Below are positions 23,256-35,667 of a stretch of 64,000 nt of DNA, piece after piece. The stretch is from contig NW_004450286.1 in the NCBI RefSeq assembly GCF_000321225.1, positions 4,474,568 through 4,538,567 on the forward strand, read 5' to 3'. Position numbers and translations under genes: made by a program. The notes beneath the pieces are model-generated. The model was given only the letters and a program-made list of their open reading frames with translations, was not told the origin of the DNA and ran no database searches. How positions within the stretch are numbered: the first letter of the stretch is position 1; each line of letters starts with the position of its first letter. This stretch comes from Odobenus rosmarus divergens. Lineage: Eukaryota; Chordata; Mammalia; Carnivora; Odobenidae.

Positions 23256-25133
23256 TCAAAGTTATAAAAACAAAATGAAACAAAAACAGTAATGGATCTC
23301 TCCATATTCATCAGACAGATTAATGTAAATTGAAAGGGATACACATCTCCATGATGAATATATGCATCTCCATCTTTGTTTTATATTACAGCTACTCACT
23401 GCCAAAATTTCTGATTGGATTTGCTTCCAACATTTGGCAGAAAAAGAAGGATAGAGACTCAAATGTAAATATTTCAACTGTGATGTTGCTATGGGCAATT
23501 TCGCTCCCCAAATTGTTAATAACCAGGGCCTAATTGCATGACTGTCTCTACAATACACTAGCTTTGTAATGATTTGAAGGAAAAAAAAAAACAATCTGAT
23601 TTCTAGGTAGCAAAATTGTGGAGATATTTTTAAACATCATTTGGTGACTAGGGCTGCCATATGTTACTGATAAATGGTTGGGAGGCTCCATTCAATTAAT
23701 AAAATAAAATTTGTAAGGAACGAGACATGTGGTGGTTCATAAAGACCAAAATATGCATGTATATTGCTCAAGAATATAGGGTCAGATTTGAGAGGAATTG
23801 CAAAGGTTTATAGCTGTTGGAGAAAGAGATAGATAAAGGACAGAGGCTCCTGAAATAAGTTTAGGATCTGTCATCTGCCTCAAAATATGGTCATCTTTGC
23901 AACATTCACTGTATGTATTAGTGGCTGCCTATGATGCCAGTGGGTCATGATGGATTAGCAAGGTGGCCGTATCTAGTTGTGGCATTCTAACATTGGAAAC
24001 GAACAAACAAACAAACAGACAACATTACCACACTGAAGAAAAGGAGAGAACAACATACAGAGTTGCTATATGATTAGAAAAGAGATTTATAAGGAAAGGT
24101 TTCTTAAGTCAGGACAGGATCAAAATTCAAAATTTGCTATCTAAAGCCTGTAGAGAATATTAGAGCTTTTCAATAAAGCTGGCAGCCAAATCAAGGCTAA
24201 AAATGTCAAATAAAATATTTCATGGACCCTCTCTTGGCATCAGGTCGAGGCAGAGACCATTGTACTTCTTAGCATGCATCTCCTTATACTTTCTCTTAAG
24301 AGAGAGAAAAGAGAATCTTCTTATTAAAACTGGCACTGCACCAGAAACACTGACCTCTGCTCAAAGAAGAGCTTCAGTCTCTTGTTTGAGCTTTTTGCGT
24401 AAATGTGCGAGAGCGTGAAGTGTGGGAGATACATGGATTATCTTTTACAGGCTTCAAAAAGGATAATTTTGGCAGGAAACAGTATTTGCAATTGTTTGTG
24501 AAACATTTTGCTTGCTCTTGGGAAAAGGCTACATTGCAAGCTAAGCTCCCTCTTCTCCCTCCATGCTTCTCCCCCTCTCTCCTTCCCCCAGAGATCTCCC
24601 TCCCTCCTTCTCCCTCTCTTTTTCTCTCACTCATCTGAATTATTAGAGCTCCTGAAACAATTGAAAGTCTTGATCTAGCAGACTTGGCACAGCATTATTT
24701 CTTATCTATTATATCCAAATATTGTCATAACGGTGATCCAGATGCTTTATGTATCTGCCAATGGTCGTACTCCGAGGAGAAAGTTAAAAAGTAAATGTAT
24801 ATTGTGGGCTAATAAAATGCCCACCAGAGGCAGACTTGCAATATTAAAAGTTTGAAGGAATGGAATAGGTCTGAAAGAACAACTGCAGAGAATCTGAGGG
24901 ACAGATTGGGAATTACAGAGGAACGCCAAGTACTGAAGCCCCAATATTCTTGAGTTAGATAAGCATACAATTTTAGGAGTAGTGATGTACAAATGGCAGA
25001 AAGTACATAAAAGTTATACAACTAACTAACTTCAGGCTCAATTCCATCCATTAGAATGTTGGGACTCACAGAAAAGCAAACAGTATTTGTTAACAGAAGT
25101 ACAATGACCAAAGCAAAATGTGACTCATGGGCC
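23256..25133. other. Intron sequence, nothing firmly recognised
   Basis: It contains a (CAAA)n-like stretch at about 24001-24020 and a CT-rich tract at 24545-24625. Overlapping open frames at 24203-24638 have no family features. No exon, RNA gene or clear transposon was recognised. Confidence 0.4.
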
Positions 25134-25938
25134 ATAGTAGTGGTAGTAGCAGCAGTTGTTGTAGTAATAGTAGTAGCAGCAGCAGTAGCAATATTGGCAC
25201 TAGTAACAGTAGTAGCAATAGTAGTAATAGTACCACTACTGATAGTAATAGTAGTAGCAGTGGTAGTAGTAGTGATAGTACTAGCAGCAGCAGTAGTAAT
25301 AAACCACTACTAGTAGTAATAGCAGCAGTAGTAGTAGCGGCTGCAGCAGGAGCAGTAGCAGCAGTAGCAGTTGTAGTAATAGCAGTAGCAGCAGTAGCAC
25401 TAGCAATAGCAGCAGTAGTAATAGTAGCAGCAATAACAGCAGTAGTAATAGTAGCAGCAGCAGTAGTAGTAGTAGCAATAGCATCAGTAGTAATAGCAGC
25501 AGCAATAGTAGTAGTAGTAATAGTACAGGAGCAGCAGTAGTAGTAGCAATAGCAGCAGCAGTAGCAATATCAGCACTAGTAACAGTAGTAGCAGTAGTAG
25601 TAATAGTACCATTATTACTAGCAGCAGTAGCAGTATCGACACTAGTAACAGTAGTAGCAGTAGTAGTAATAGTACCACTACTGATAGTAATAGTAGTAGC
25701 AGTAGCAGTAGCAGCAATAGTACCTCCACTAGTAGTAATAGTAGTAGCAGTGGTAGTAGTAATAGTACTAGCAGCGGCAGCAATAGTACTACTACTAGTA
25801 GTAATAGCAGCAGCAGCAGTGCTAGTAATAGGACTATTACTAGTAGTAATTGTAGTAGCAGCAGTGGTAGTAACAGAACGACTACTTAGTGCTAGTAGTA
25901 GCAGTAGTAGTAGTAGCAGCTGCAGTAGCAGTAGCAAC
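25134..25938. repeat. Large compound trinucleotide array (GTA/GCA/AAT)n, about 0.8 kb
   Basis: Nearly every triplet in one register is GTA, GCA, ATA or a one-base variant for about 805 bases. There is internal higher-order structure: a motif starting CACTAGTAACAGTAGTAGCA recurs at 25198, 25574 and 25640, and ACCACTACTGATAGTAATAG recurs at about 25232 and 25674, giving spacings of 376 and 66 bases. Long open frames in several registers (poly-Val/Ala, poly-Ser, poly-Leu) follow from the composition and are not genes. It is a diverged microsatellite with segmental internal duplication. Confidence 0.95.
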
Positions 25939-25974
25939 CATTTATTGAGGATTTATGGATTTTTTTTGTTTTAA

Positions 25975-26120
25975 TCATTTTACATGATTATTGTATAAAA
26001 GTAGCCAGTACTTTTATTATTTTTGATGTTTTGATGAGGAAACAAAGGCACCAAGAAGTTAATTTTTCCAAGGTCAAGCAGCTACAAAGTGGCAGAGTTT
26101 TGGAACAGTGACTATGAATC
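25975..26120 (-). mobile_element. MIR remnant, antisense
   Basis: GATGAGGAAACAAAGGCACC, CCAAGGTCAAGCAGCTACAAAGTGGCAGAG are the reversed MIR core and tRNA-related parts. It abuts the trinucleotide array. Confidence 0.75.
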
Positions 26121-26134
26121 ACGTACGGCCATGT

Positions 26135-26480
26135 CCAGAGGAAAGTGAGCAGGACAGCGAAGGGTTCAGAAGTTCTGAAATATGAGGAAGGGTTTGGTAA
26201 TTGAGGATATTTTGCCTAAATAAGACAGGCAGCATCAAATAACTATTACTTCAATACTGTAAGAGTTGCCATATGGAAAGGAATTAGACTTTAGTATTAC
26301 GTAGCTTCGGGGAGCAGAACTAAAACTAATAGGCAGAAGCTGCAAGGAGGTGGATTTTAGCTGGGAAGAGTGAAGATTTCTGTAGCCACGAGCCAAATGG
26401 GTGAAGTCAAAGGAGCAGCTTCACAAGTGAAGTTCCAGCAACTGAGGAGTTTGACCCAAGGCAAGGGGTGTTTGGGAAGG
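26135..26480 (+). mobile_element. Ancient L3/CR1-type LINE 3' remnant
   Basis: ACCAT..-type wording is lost, but ATATGGAAAGGAATTAGACTTTAG, GGAGCAGAACTAAAACTAATAGGCAGAAGCTGCAAGGAGGTGGATTTTAGCT match the usual L3/CR1 3' order. Confidence 0.5.
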
Positions 26481-27129
26481 TGTTCAAAACATGGGGGCAG
26501 AGAAGACAGGCTGGCCTAGTCTCTTCTGTCTTCACATAGCAAAGCTCAGGTTACTCCCTCTGTTTCAAGCACCTTACTATATCTTAGTAATTATTATTTC
26601 TCTCTCCTTTAGTTTCACCATGTTTCTCTGGTCTAGACTCTCTTCATCAGAGCTAAAGTGTTCACATTTTTTTCTTCTTAAAAAACTCTGTTAAGGTTTA
26701 CTACTGTGGTGCATTTATGCTATGTTTCAAAAAAAGAAATGGGAAAAGTCTTTCTAATCAACCTTGCATATATCTTTAAAAATGTAGCTGTAGTTGTTGT
26801 TCATACTTTTTACTTTACCTCCCGTCTATGCCTTAATCAGCTATAATCAGAAATTTGCCCTACCCTCTATTAAAACTGTTGTAACATTTGACAAACTATG
26901 ATTCAATCATTCCTTCTATAAGAACTCTATTCTCTTGGTACCCATTATACCACAACCTTCTGGTTTTCCTTCTACCTCTCTAGCTGTTTCCTATTAATAT
27001 GTTTTGTGGATGTTTGCTGCCAGTTTTAGTATTCTTTTCAATTTTGTCCTAGATTCTCTTCTCAAAGAGAAGACTACATACCCTTCCATGGCAAACCCAT
27101 TTATTCCTGCCTTAAAAACCTAGCTATCT

Positions 27130-27560
27130 GCAAATGGATCTCAAATACATGTCTCCCACCTGGTTTGTTTGTTTTCTTTTTTCCCTCTGGAAGTAACCAA
27201 AAGTCAACACATCCACAGGAGAACTTGTCATGTTCCCATCTACTCTTACTGCCAAGCCTGCGTTTTTTTCCCCAGTTACCTCTCAGTGAGTGGCATCTAT
27301 GTTTGTCTGGTTTCCCAAATAAAAAGGCTGGGGAATCATCTTTGCCTTTCTCCTATCAATTTTCTTGGATACAGGTAGAATAGTTCTTGTAATGTATAAA
27401 TCTTAAATTATCAGTGCACTGTGGAACACTTCTCAGTGGCTCCCCATTACACATAGGATGAATTTAGAATTAAAGCCACTTGTCTCCAAGAGTCACTAGG
27501 TAGCATTCACATGTTCAACACTTTCTTAAGATCCTGGCCACAATATACAGTGCTATCTTG
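27130..27560 (+). mobile_element. LINE-2-type remnant, sense
   Basis: Landmarks are ACACATCCACAGGAGAACTTG, AAAAAGGCTGGGGAATCATC, and CTTCTCAGTGGCTCCCCATTACACATAGGATGAATTTAGAATTAAAGCC. They follow the order of the sense L2-type repeat also seen at 57340-58660. Confidence 0.5.
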
Positions 27561-27734
27561 GGCAAATTCTTTCCCTATGATGGTATATGAGTTGTTAAGT
27601 TCTAAGCTTGTGTAGAACTCCATGACATTAATTCTTTCTTTCTGATGTGTGTCTTACCCTCTTCTGTCAGATGCTCATTCACCATGGCAGACCAGAAAGA
27701 TTTCCCACAGAGCTTTTGAAGACTATGTGGGCAG

Positions 27735-27868
27735 CTCAGGGGTCCCAACCCCAGATCAATGGAATCAAAATCCCTGGGGGATGGACCCAGGCAGAAATCT
27801 TTTATAAAAGCTTTTGTGGTGATTCTAATGAGCTGCTAGGGTATAAAAACCACTGGTTGAGAATTTCT
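27735..27868 (+). mobile_element. MER5-like hAT transposon fragment
   Basis: AGATCAATGGAATCAAAATCCCTGGGGGATGGACCCAGGCAGAAATCT, GGTGATTCTAATGAGC and AACCACTGGTTGAGAA resemble the non-autonomous MER5A family. Confidence 0.5.
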
Positions 27869-28189
27869 AGGGTAGGGGAAGATGCATAAAAGCAGAGTCA
27901 ATGGGATGGAAATATGGGATTAGGAGACAAAGAAGAATTACATCAAAGGTAAAATTTCTTTTAACCTTTGTAGAATTAGCTGCCCCAAATTTTTATAGCA
28001 TACTTACATCTTTGGAACTGGCCAGAAAGGGTGCACTTTAGTTCTGTAAGCCCTATGCCAATAGTTTATGTATTTGCCATTTCTCTAGCTCATTAACATT
28101 TTGCCACTGTTTTTTTTTTTTTTTTAACCACTGGTTTTTAAACAGCATACCCCTTTTCTTCTAATCTTTTTTTTAATCTTTTAACTTAT

Positions 28190-28490
28190 ATAGAATTCCT
28201 CTTAAAACTCTGTATCTCAGCTACTCTTTCAAAATTATTCAAATGTTATCTATAAGGTGAAGCCTTTTAGTCTTCCTTCCCCCAAGCTCAGTTAACAACC
28301 CCATCCTGCCTGTTCACAAAGCACTTTAAACAATTACCTATTTGTACTTACTTTCCTGCATTTTGATTTGTGATTCTTTGCATATCAGTTCTCACTCTAG
28401 ACTGTGGTATCCTTGAAAGCAGAAAGTGCCTGGTACATAACAAATGTGCAATAAATATTTCTGAGCTGAATGATTAGATGAACAGATAAT
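28190..28490 (+). mobile_element. LINE-2 3' end, sense
   Basis: AGTGCCTGGTACATAACAAATGTGCAATAAATATTTCTGAGCTGAATGA is a clear L2 3' terminus. The upstream wording (ATAAGGTGAAGCCTTTTAGTC, CAATTACCTATTTGTACTTAC) is consistent. Confidence 0.75.
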
Positions 28491-29204
28491 GTATACTTTG
28501 ACTCTTCTGGCTTATAGTACATGCAATTTTATACATTTATCTTTGGTTTTATTAGATCCATTCATTATTTTGCCAAAACCTGAGTTGAGCACATCTTATG
28601 TGGGAGGCCCTGTGCCTGGCACTTATTTCTATCTCAGTTTTGTCCATTTTATATATAAATTTCTTATGGAGTTTGAGAGGGGTGTATCCATATCATTTTT
28701 CGTATGTTTTCCTGCTTATAATCACAGCATTTTTTTGAAAGCCTTCAAACTCTCTCAAATTGTCATCTTTTATAGAAATTGAGGCCATGGAGTTATACCT
28801 GTCTTTTTCTGAGCTTTTTGGAATCTATCATTTCCATATTTCTCTGGCTAATGCAAACTCTAAAGTAACAAGGTAACTTTGCTCAGGGTTTCCACTGCTT
28901 CAATCACAAATTCCTTGTGATTAGAAAATCACTTCTCTTGTTACTGCCTTTCCATCTGGCGAGACTTGTCAAGAACATTTTATGTCATTGGGAATCCAGT
29001 GAAAGAAGCTCAGGTCACTGCTCTGTACTGCCTGTGTTCCAGTTACAGAGTCTCGATCAGGAAAGCCACATTCCTTCCTCTTTCTTACCTCACAGTTTAG
29101 AATACACTCAATAAAATCACTTGCTTTCCTCTCTCCTTTTATCTTTAAAAGTGTATAGATTTAAACCAATTGAGTGACTCTGCATTTCTCCCTCCCATCT
29201 ATGC
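28491..29204. other. Intron sequence, little recognised
   Basis: A short MIR/L2-like phrase (GAGGCCCTGTGCCTGGCAC) occurs near 28602-28620. The rest is unassigned, with no coding signal. Confidence 0.4.
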
Positions 29205-29497
29205 AAGATGAATTAATTCTAAAATCTGCTATACAGCATAGTGTCTATAGTCAATAACACCATATTGTGTACTTAAAAATTTGTGGAGGGTAGATTCTGT
29301 TTTAAATGTCCTTACCATGCACACACACACACAAAAGGCATACAAGGAAACTTTGGAGGTGATGAATATATCTATTACCTTGATTGTGGTGATGGTTTCA
29401 TGAATGTATGCATATGTCCAAACTCACCAAATTATATACATTAAATATTTGCAGTTTTGGCATATCAAATATACTTCAATAAAGCTGTTTTAAAAAA
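29205..29497 (+). mobile_element. Old LINE-1 (L1M) 3' UTR end, sense
   Basis: AGCATAGTGTCTATAGTCAATAAC, GTACTTAAAAATTTG, GGAAACTTTGGAGGTGATGAATAT, CCTTGATTGTGGTGATGGTTTCA and TACTTCAATAAAGCTGTTTTAAAAAA are the terminal L1M 3' UTR with its polyadenylation signal and A-tail. It includes a short (CA)n at 29320-29333. Confidence 0.88.
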
Positions 29498-29999
29498 TGT
29501 ATTGCTTCATACACTTAAGAGGTATTTAAAAAAGTAGACAGCTTTAGCAGACCACTAACTCAAGATATATGTATTACTGCATAGTCATACATTTATTGAT
29601 AACCTTCTAACTTCTTCCTCTTCCTACCACCAAAAACAAACAAACAAACAAAAAACATAAAGCCAGTACTTTTATAAAAAAGCCAAACCTTCTATTACTG
29701 TATTAGAGTTATAGGTTTCATGCCAACAATACTCTGTGATGGCTATATATTTAAATTTTACTCTTTGTGCTGTAATTTCATTTATCATTTGTAACTGACT
29801 TATCAGTTCTGCTTTGGTGTACACACATACACATCCCCACACACACAAATCCACATGTATGGTTTAAATAGATATCCTGTTTTCTCATATCAATTTTTTT
29901 TCACCCTGAATTAGTTTATTAGTTTTTTTTTTTTTTTTGCCAATGCCATAACATCATCTGTGTTTGCTGTTATGAGAGAACATTTCTCTTTCCTTCTCC

Positions 30000-31520
30000 A
30001 ATTTCACTTTATAGTCCCCATATGGATAAGTTTAATGCAATTCCTTAGAAATCCAAGCAAGTTTCTGTAGACATAGATACACTTTTTCTAAATTTGTATG
30101 GAAAGGCACAAGCCTTAAAATAGCTAAAGACTCTAAGTGAAGGAGAATCAAGTGGGAGGAATTACTCTACCTGATACTAAGTTTTTACCATATAGCTACA
30201 ACAATAAAGACAGTGTGACTTTGGCAGAGAAATGGATACATAGATCAAAGGAACAGAATGTAGGATGCAGAAATAGACCCACACAAATATGCTTAGTTGA
30301 TTTTTGACAAAGGTGCAAAACTAATTCAATGGAGGAAGGATCACCTTTTAAACAAATGGTGCTGTAGCAATTTGACATCTATAGGCAAAATAAATGAAAC
30401 TTGCATGAAGTCTCACACCACATACAAAAATAAACTTAAAATGAATCATAGTCAAATGCAAATAAAACTTCTAGAAAAAATATATTAGAGAATCTTTGAG
30501 ACCTAGGGCTAGGCAAAGACTTCTTAGACTTGATGCTCCAATCATGAACAAAGGAAAAATTGATACATCAGACCTAATAAAGCTTAAAACTTCTACTCTG
30601 TGAAAGCCCATGTGTAAAGAATAAAAATACAAACTATAGGGGCGCCTGGGTGGCTCAGTCGTTAAACGTCTGCGTTCGGCTCAGGTCATGATCCCACGGT
30701 CATGGGATCGAGCCCCGCGTCAGGCTCCCTGCTCGGCGGGAGGCCTCCTTCTCCCTCTCCCACTCCCCCTGCTTGTGTTCCCTCTCTCACTGTGTCTCTC
30801 TCTGTCAAATAAATAAATAAAATCTTTTAAAAAAAAATACAAACTATAGAGAATGGTAGAAAATATTTGCACTGAAGTACAAACATATCATAGAATATTA
30901 CTCAGTAATAAAAATAACGAACGATTGATACACATAACAAATTGGATGAATCTCCAGGAAACTGCCTTGCAAAAACAAAAACAAACAAAAAACTAAAAAA
31001 AAAAAAGCAAAAAACCCCAAACCAAACCAAACAAAAACACGTCAAAAGGTTACATCCTGGATGAATGCGCTTACATAACATTTTTAAATAATAAAATTTA
31101 GAAATGGTGAACAGATTCATGGTTTTGTAGGGTTTCCAGATAGGAGGGTATGCATATGGTTATCAAAAGGCAACATGAAAGATTCTTGTGGTGGCGTTGG
31201 AATTGTTCATTATTTTAACTGTGGTGGTGAATGTATAGAATGTATAGGTGTAGGTGAACATACACAGGTGACAAAATTATACAGAACTTAATACATACCC
31301 ACCCACCCCCACACAGCCTCACACACAAAGGGTAGAAGTAAAGCTGGGCAAATCTGTATGAGATTAGTAGATTATAATATTGTTAATACCCTAGTAGTAT
31401 AGTTTTACGAAATGTTACTATAGGAGGAAAGATGGCAAAGTATACAAGAAATGTCTCTGTATTATTTCTTACAACTGCATATGAACTTACAATTATCCCA
31501 AGAAAGATTTCAATTAAAAA
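30000..31520 (+). mobile_element. Old LINE-1, ORF2 C-terminal region and 3' UTR, sense, split by a SINE
   Basis: Sense ORF2 landmarks: AATGCAATTCCTTAGAAATCC, TTGTATGGAAAGGCACAAG, GGTGCTGTAGCAATTTGACATC, GACCTAATAAAGCTTAAAACTTCT. The element resumes after the SINE (GAAAATATTTGCACTGAAG, ATTACTCAGTAATAAAAATAACGAACG, TGATACACATAACAAATTGGATGAATCTC) and ends in 3' UTR wording near 31520. The short frame at 30297-30488 is a residue of ORF2. No intact protein. Confidence 0.8.
30639..30835 (+). mobile_element. Can-SINE, young-looking, sense to the gene
   Basis: Near-intact: head GGGGCGCCTGGGTGGCTCAG, tRNA box-like GGTCATGATCCCACGG and GGATCGAGCCCC, a CT-rich body, tail AAATAAATAAATAAAATCTTTT and A-run. 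The target duplication of about 16 bases, AAAAATACAAACTATA, lies at 30623-30638 and 30833-30848. It is inserted in the L1 ORF2/3' region. Confidence 0.96.
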
Positions 31521-33850
31521 TTATTTTAGATAATTGTATAGTATTATATTATGTGAACACACCATAATTTTGTCATTTTCTTTTTGTGGAGCAGTTGAAG
31601 TATACTCTACTGGGGATAATATACATCTTGTACTTAACTCTTTGTATACAATTTCTTTAAGTGTTTCATGATTTGGAAATAAAAGAAATATTTGAAAGTA
31701 GAAAAAAATAGATATAACCAATATGGAATCAAAGCAATGGAATCTGTATCATTTTTATAGTGGTCAATTTTGAATTTGTGAGGACAGAGAGCAAATACTC
31801 ATAATTTTCAATGAAGTGAATTAATAAACATTGATTTACAGCAGAGAAGGCTTAGGATAAAGTATTTGTTAGACACTTTTATGTGTTACAACAGATGAAA
31901 AAAATATAACAAGAGACCATAGGAAATTGTCAATTAGTTATAAAAGGCAATAGTTTAGACCACATACCTGTTCCATCTACATGGTTTGGTAATGATGATA
32001 TCAACTCTACTAGAGAAGAGATGCCCCTAAATAATCTCCCACTTAGAATTTATAATGTAAATGTAGCTATGCTTACTAAAATTTTCCAGTTCCAAACCAA
32101 ATTTTGACAAGGAGTAGATGAATTTAAGGAATAAGGATTTGAAGTACATGCTTGGAGTCACAAATAAGGTCATTGATTACACAGAGGGACAAAGCTGCTA
32201 TTTTCATGTCTATGAAGATACACATATTGTTTTCAGATCAACATATAGTTAAAAAGAAAATATTTTCTATTTGGAAATAAAATTGTGTTTGAATATGAGG
32301 ACAAGGTGGGCTCCCAATTGCCATCGGTAGGATTTACAAGTTTATCTTGTAAATTATATGATTATTATTGTTTTAAATCACTAAATTTTGGTATGATTTA
32401 TTATTCTCCATTAGCTAATTAGAACACCTGTGGTTTGTTATTATCTGATTTTTGTTGTCACCTGATATCTATCTATCTGTCTGTCATCTGTCATCTATTT
32501 AACTATCTAAGCTTTCCTTTGCATGTAAGATTTAAAAAGCTCTTTTCAGTGTTCTGCTTAAAGGTTGGGTTTAGGTCCAGGTTGTTCCATGAATAATCAC
32601 TAGAACTTGTCTGGGTGTGTCCCTGGGATTCTAAAGCAGGGCCTTCAACAGCTGAGATATTGACTTTTTCATGTTACTGAAGAAATACTGCAAGGATGTC
32701 ACTGCAGAAATAATAAGTACTTAAGAATGTGCTAATAAAGCTTTCCTTGCCCTTATTCTCTAATCCTTGTACACCAAAGCTTAATGTTAACTGTAGGCTT
32801 TCAAAGTATTTCAGGAATATTTATTATATGTACATGTGAAAATGCAGGCATTTATATTTATCACCCTGTTTGGAAATATTTTTAGCTAAGGGAATAGTTG
32901 AGCTCAGGTGAACACACAGGCGCTTGTATTACAGTTATAGTACACCGAATAACAGTGGTAGGTTAAGTGCATTGTAGCAAATTGAAAAGTGGAGATATGC
33001 CAATGCCAAATATGTTGGCAGAAATTCAGATCCTGCAACATTCTGCACAACCAGGGTGTAGGGTGAATAATTTTCTACCTGACCTGCTGATTTTCTGTGA
33101 AGAGATTCAATATTTCTTAAATGACTTAGTCATATTTTCTGGGTGGAGGGAGTGTAAGATTTTATTTCGGGGTGTATGTGTGTGTGATTTAAAGAAATAT
33201 TGCCACTTCTACTGGAGACTTTTTGAAGGAAATGAGAATTTCAGTTATTACCTGACACTGTAGTAGTTTACACATGGAAAGTTAGGGGAAAGATGAGCAT
33301 AACCCTCCTTTGTTGCATCTTATCTGCATACCATGACATTGAAGTGTGAGATATCTGTTGCCCGTTTACCTGCCAAGATGCTTTTTCACAAAAGGAGGCA
33401 AAAGGCTCAAGTTCTTTATTTTCAAGCTTCAGCCTACAATTGGCATCTTTACAGTTTTACTCATAGACCCAAATGTGTTCTGCTGTAGTTTTCCTCTGTT
33501 TACAGAGTCCCTACAAGGAATGAGAAGCCTGCTGTTTAGAAGAAATACTATCTTTGGCACACATTTTGAAGTACTTTTAACAAAGGGACAAAAATGCTGA
33601 CTGTTTTTATTTTGTCAGAAGCTGTATTAACTGTTAAGACTCCAACAATCCTAGGGTGAGGGACCTGGGTTCTACGCCTAGAAAACTAATCTTAAGGTAT
33701 TTTTCTCATTTTTCATCACAGTTGAAAAGAGCGATGGGCACATATTAAATGTTTCAAATGAACTATAAATTTTCCTGTAATTTTCAAGTTTTTTTTAAAA
33801 AACTACATTTTAAGAGATCAGATAATAACTAAGATAATCTACAGGCATTC
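31521..33850. other. Intron sequence, nothing recognised (TATC microsatellite inside)
   Basis: Over 2 kb without recognisable transposon ends. A short tetranucleotide stretch (TATC/TGTC) lies at about 32463-32505. The open frames at 32967-33263 and 33346-33600 (98 and 84 codons) resemble no family I know. Confidence 0.45.
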
Positions 33851-33975
33851 CTGTTATCTAATGGCAACTAGCAAACAATCCCAAAATGTAGTGACTTAAA
33901 ACAACATTTATTACCCCTTTTGTTTTCTGTGGGTTAGAAGGAGTCAGGAGCCCTTGCCCAGATTCAAGGTGAGAG
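33851..33975 (+). repeat. Possible old interspersed repeat fragment
   Basis: CCCAAAATGTAGTGACTTAAAACAACATTTATTA and TTCTGTGGGTTAGAAGGAGTCAGGAGC resemble a mammalian-wide repeat whose name I cannot give with certainty. Confidence 0.4.
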
Positions 33976-34145
33976 AACACAGACTCCACCTCTTAGTGGA
34001 AAGAATGTTAAATGCATTTTTAGAGGAGCACTGGAAATGAGATGTATATTAGTGTGGCTGTCTTTAGAAAATACAATATACCATGGCAGGCAAATTAATT
34101 TTTCTATAAGGAAACTTCAGAAGATTGATGGCTTCATCAAACATA

Positions 34146-34176
34146 GGTGTGTGTGTGTGTGTGTGTGTGTTTGTGT
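34146..34176. repeat. (GT)n microsatellite
   Basis: About 12 GT units followed by TTTGTG. Confidence 0.95.
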
Positions 34177-35359
34177 AGTGGATTTATATCATTAAGTTTA
34201 TTATGGCCTTGAGTATTTCTCAATAACATTAAATCAACATTCAAAGGAATTATTCTAGTGACTATAATTTTCTTTCCCAAGGATAAGCCACAATTTACCA
34301 TTTGCAAAACTGCTAGATTTCTTTGTTGTAAATAACACTCAACTACACTTATACATGTATTTCTAGACAGATTCCTTAATTGTATCATTTAGGAATTGCA
34401 TTTGGCTGCAAGTAACAGTCAACTTAAAAAAGAGAGATGTTTCCCCTGCTTATCCAAAAGTTTAGGGGTTGATGATTGCTGGCATAAGCTCATTTGTTCA
34501 ATGATGTTTTCAAGAGTCTGAGGTGTTTGTGGATGCTTGCTATGTTAGCTTTGATATTGCTGACTTTCAGTTATCTTGTCTATATGGTGAGTGGGGTGGG
34601 GAGGAGGACAAAGGGAAAATGTCAAAGAAACGTATCTTAGAAAATCTTGGTTATGAATGGAGGAAACATTTTTCTTCTGGAGAATTGTGCCTAGTCTCAT
34701 TGGCACATGGCCAAGCTGAACAGCAGGGAAGACAGTAAAAGTATTTTGTTTACTAGGTATTTTAGTTAAATTAGATCCCCCTGAAAACAGACTTTGATAC
34801 AGAAATTGCATGCAGAAAGTTTATTGGGGTGTGATCTTGGGAGATAAACCTGTAAGGAAGGGAGGAAGGGAGGACTGAATAGAGGAAGAAACTAGCTTAC
34901 AATGTGGTTGCAACTGGAAACTCACCTGATTTATTGGAGATTCTGGAATTCAGATGGCCTTTGGGAATTGTCACAAATTGAGGCAAGGAGGTTAAGCCTT
35001 TGTAGTAGTAGTTCAGACTGTCATTGATTATGACTGCCCACTGGAAGGGGCATTACCTTGGGGAAGGTAGTTTCCTACAGCCAAGGGCAGTCCCTAGTGA
35101 GGGACTAAGCCATGTATGGTCAATAGCAGACTATCGAGTGCATCGATTCTGAAGAAAGGATCTGGTTGGAGCTCCACAGTATGCCCTAGAGTGGTAGAAA
35201 AGGCAAAAGAAAAGAGGAGTTGAGAGAATGCATTGAGTAAAGCAACTTTTCCACACTGACAGTGTGTTTACTCTTTATAATTTAACTATGTTTCACAAAA
35301 ATTTTACACTAAACACATTCATTTTAAAATCATTAAATTTTTGAATATTTAAAGTAAAT

Positions 35360-35396
35360 ATGTATGTGTATCTGTGTGTGTGTGTGTGTGTGTATG
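35360..35396. repeat. (GT)n microsatellite
   Basis: TATGTGTATCTG then about 10 GT units and GTATG. Confidence 0.95.
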
Positions 35397-35594
35397 TAAA
35401 GAGTTTATCTATCGTGTGATAGACATTGTAGAAAATAAGTCTTTCTTTTAATTACCCAGGAGTTTTACATGATTACAGTGATAAATTAAAAGTGACACAA
35501 AATTTATTAGGGTCATTTTTACTTTCACATACATACTTATTTAACCATAAAGTGACACACAGTATTAGAACGTTTCTGTTTCCAGATTATATTT

Positions 35595-35667
35595 TTTTTT
35601 TCTTTTTTTTTTTTATTAATAATTTTTTTTATTGTTAACCACCATACATTACATCATTAGTTTTTGA
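35595..35667 (-). mobile_element. Ultra-short LINE-1 3' insertion
   Basis: A T-rich start with TTAACCACCATACATTACATCATTAGTTTTTG is the last ~70 bases of a carnivore L1 3' UTR, reversed. A target duplication TTCCAGATTATATTT at about 35580-35594 and 35668-35683 shows that it is a complete insertion event, extremely 5'-truncated. Confidence 0.85.

Larger units (their letters stand above)
33976..35594. other. Intron sequence with two GT microsatellites
   Basis: (GT)n at 34146-34176 and (GT)n at 35360-35396. The region 34770-35060 may be an old unclassified repeat. No coding signal. Confidence 0.45.

Noticed and set aside
25127..25937. Long open frames (poly-Val/Ala, poly-Ser, poly-Leu) on both strands, up to 218 codons
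   Set aside because: They are products of the GTA/GCA triplet array, with no start context, no domain and the same openness in several registers.
30639..30720. tRNA gene-like sequence with A- and B-box words
   Set aside because: It is the tRNA-derived head of a Can-SINE, followed by the SINE body and tail, and does not fold as a complete tRNA from what I can see.
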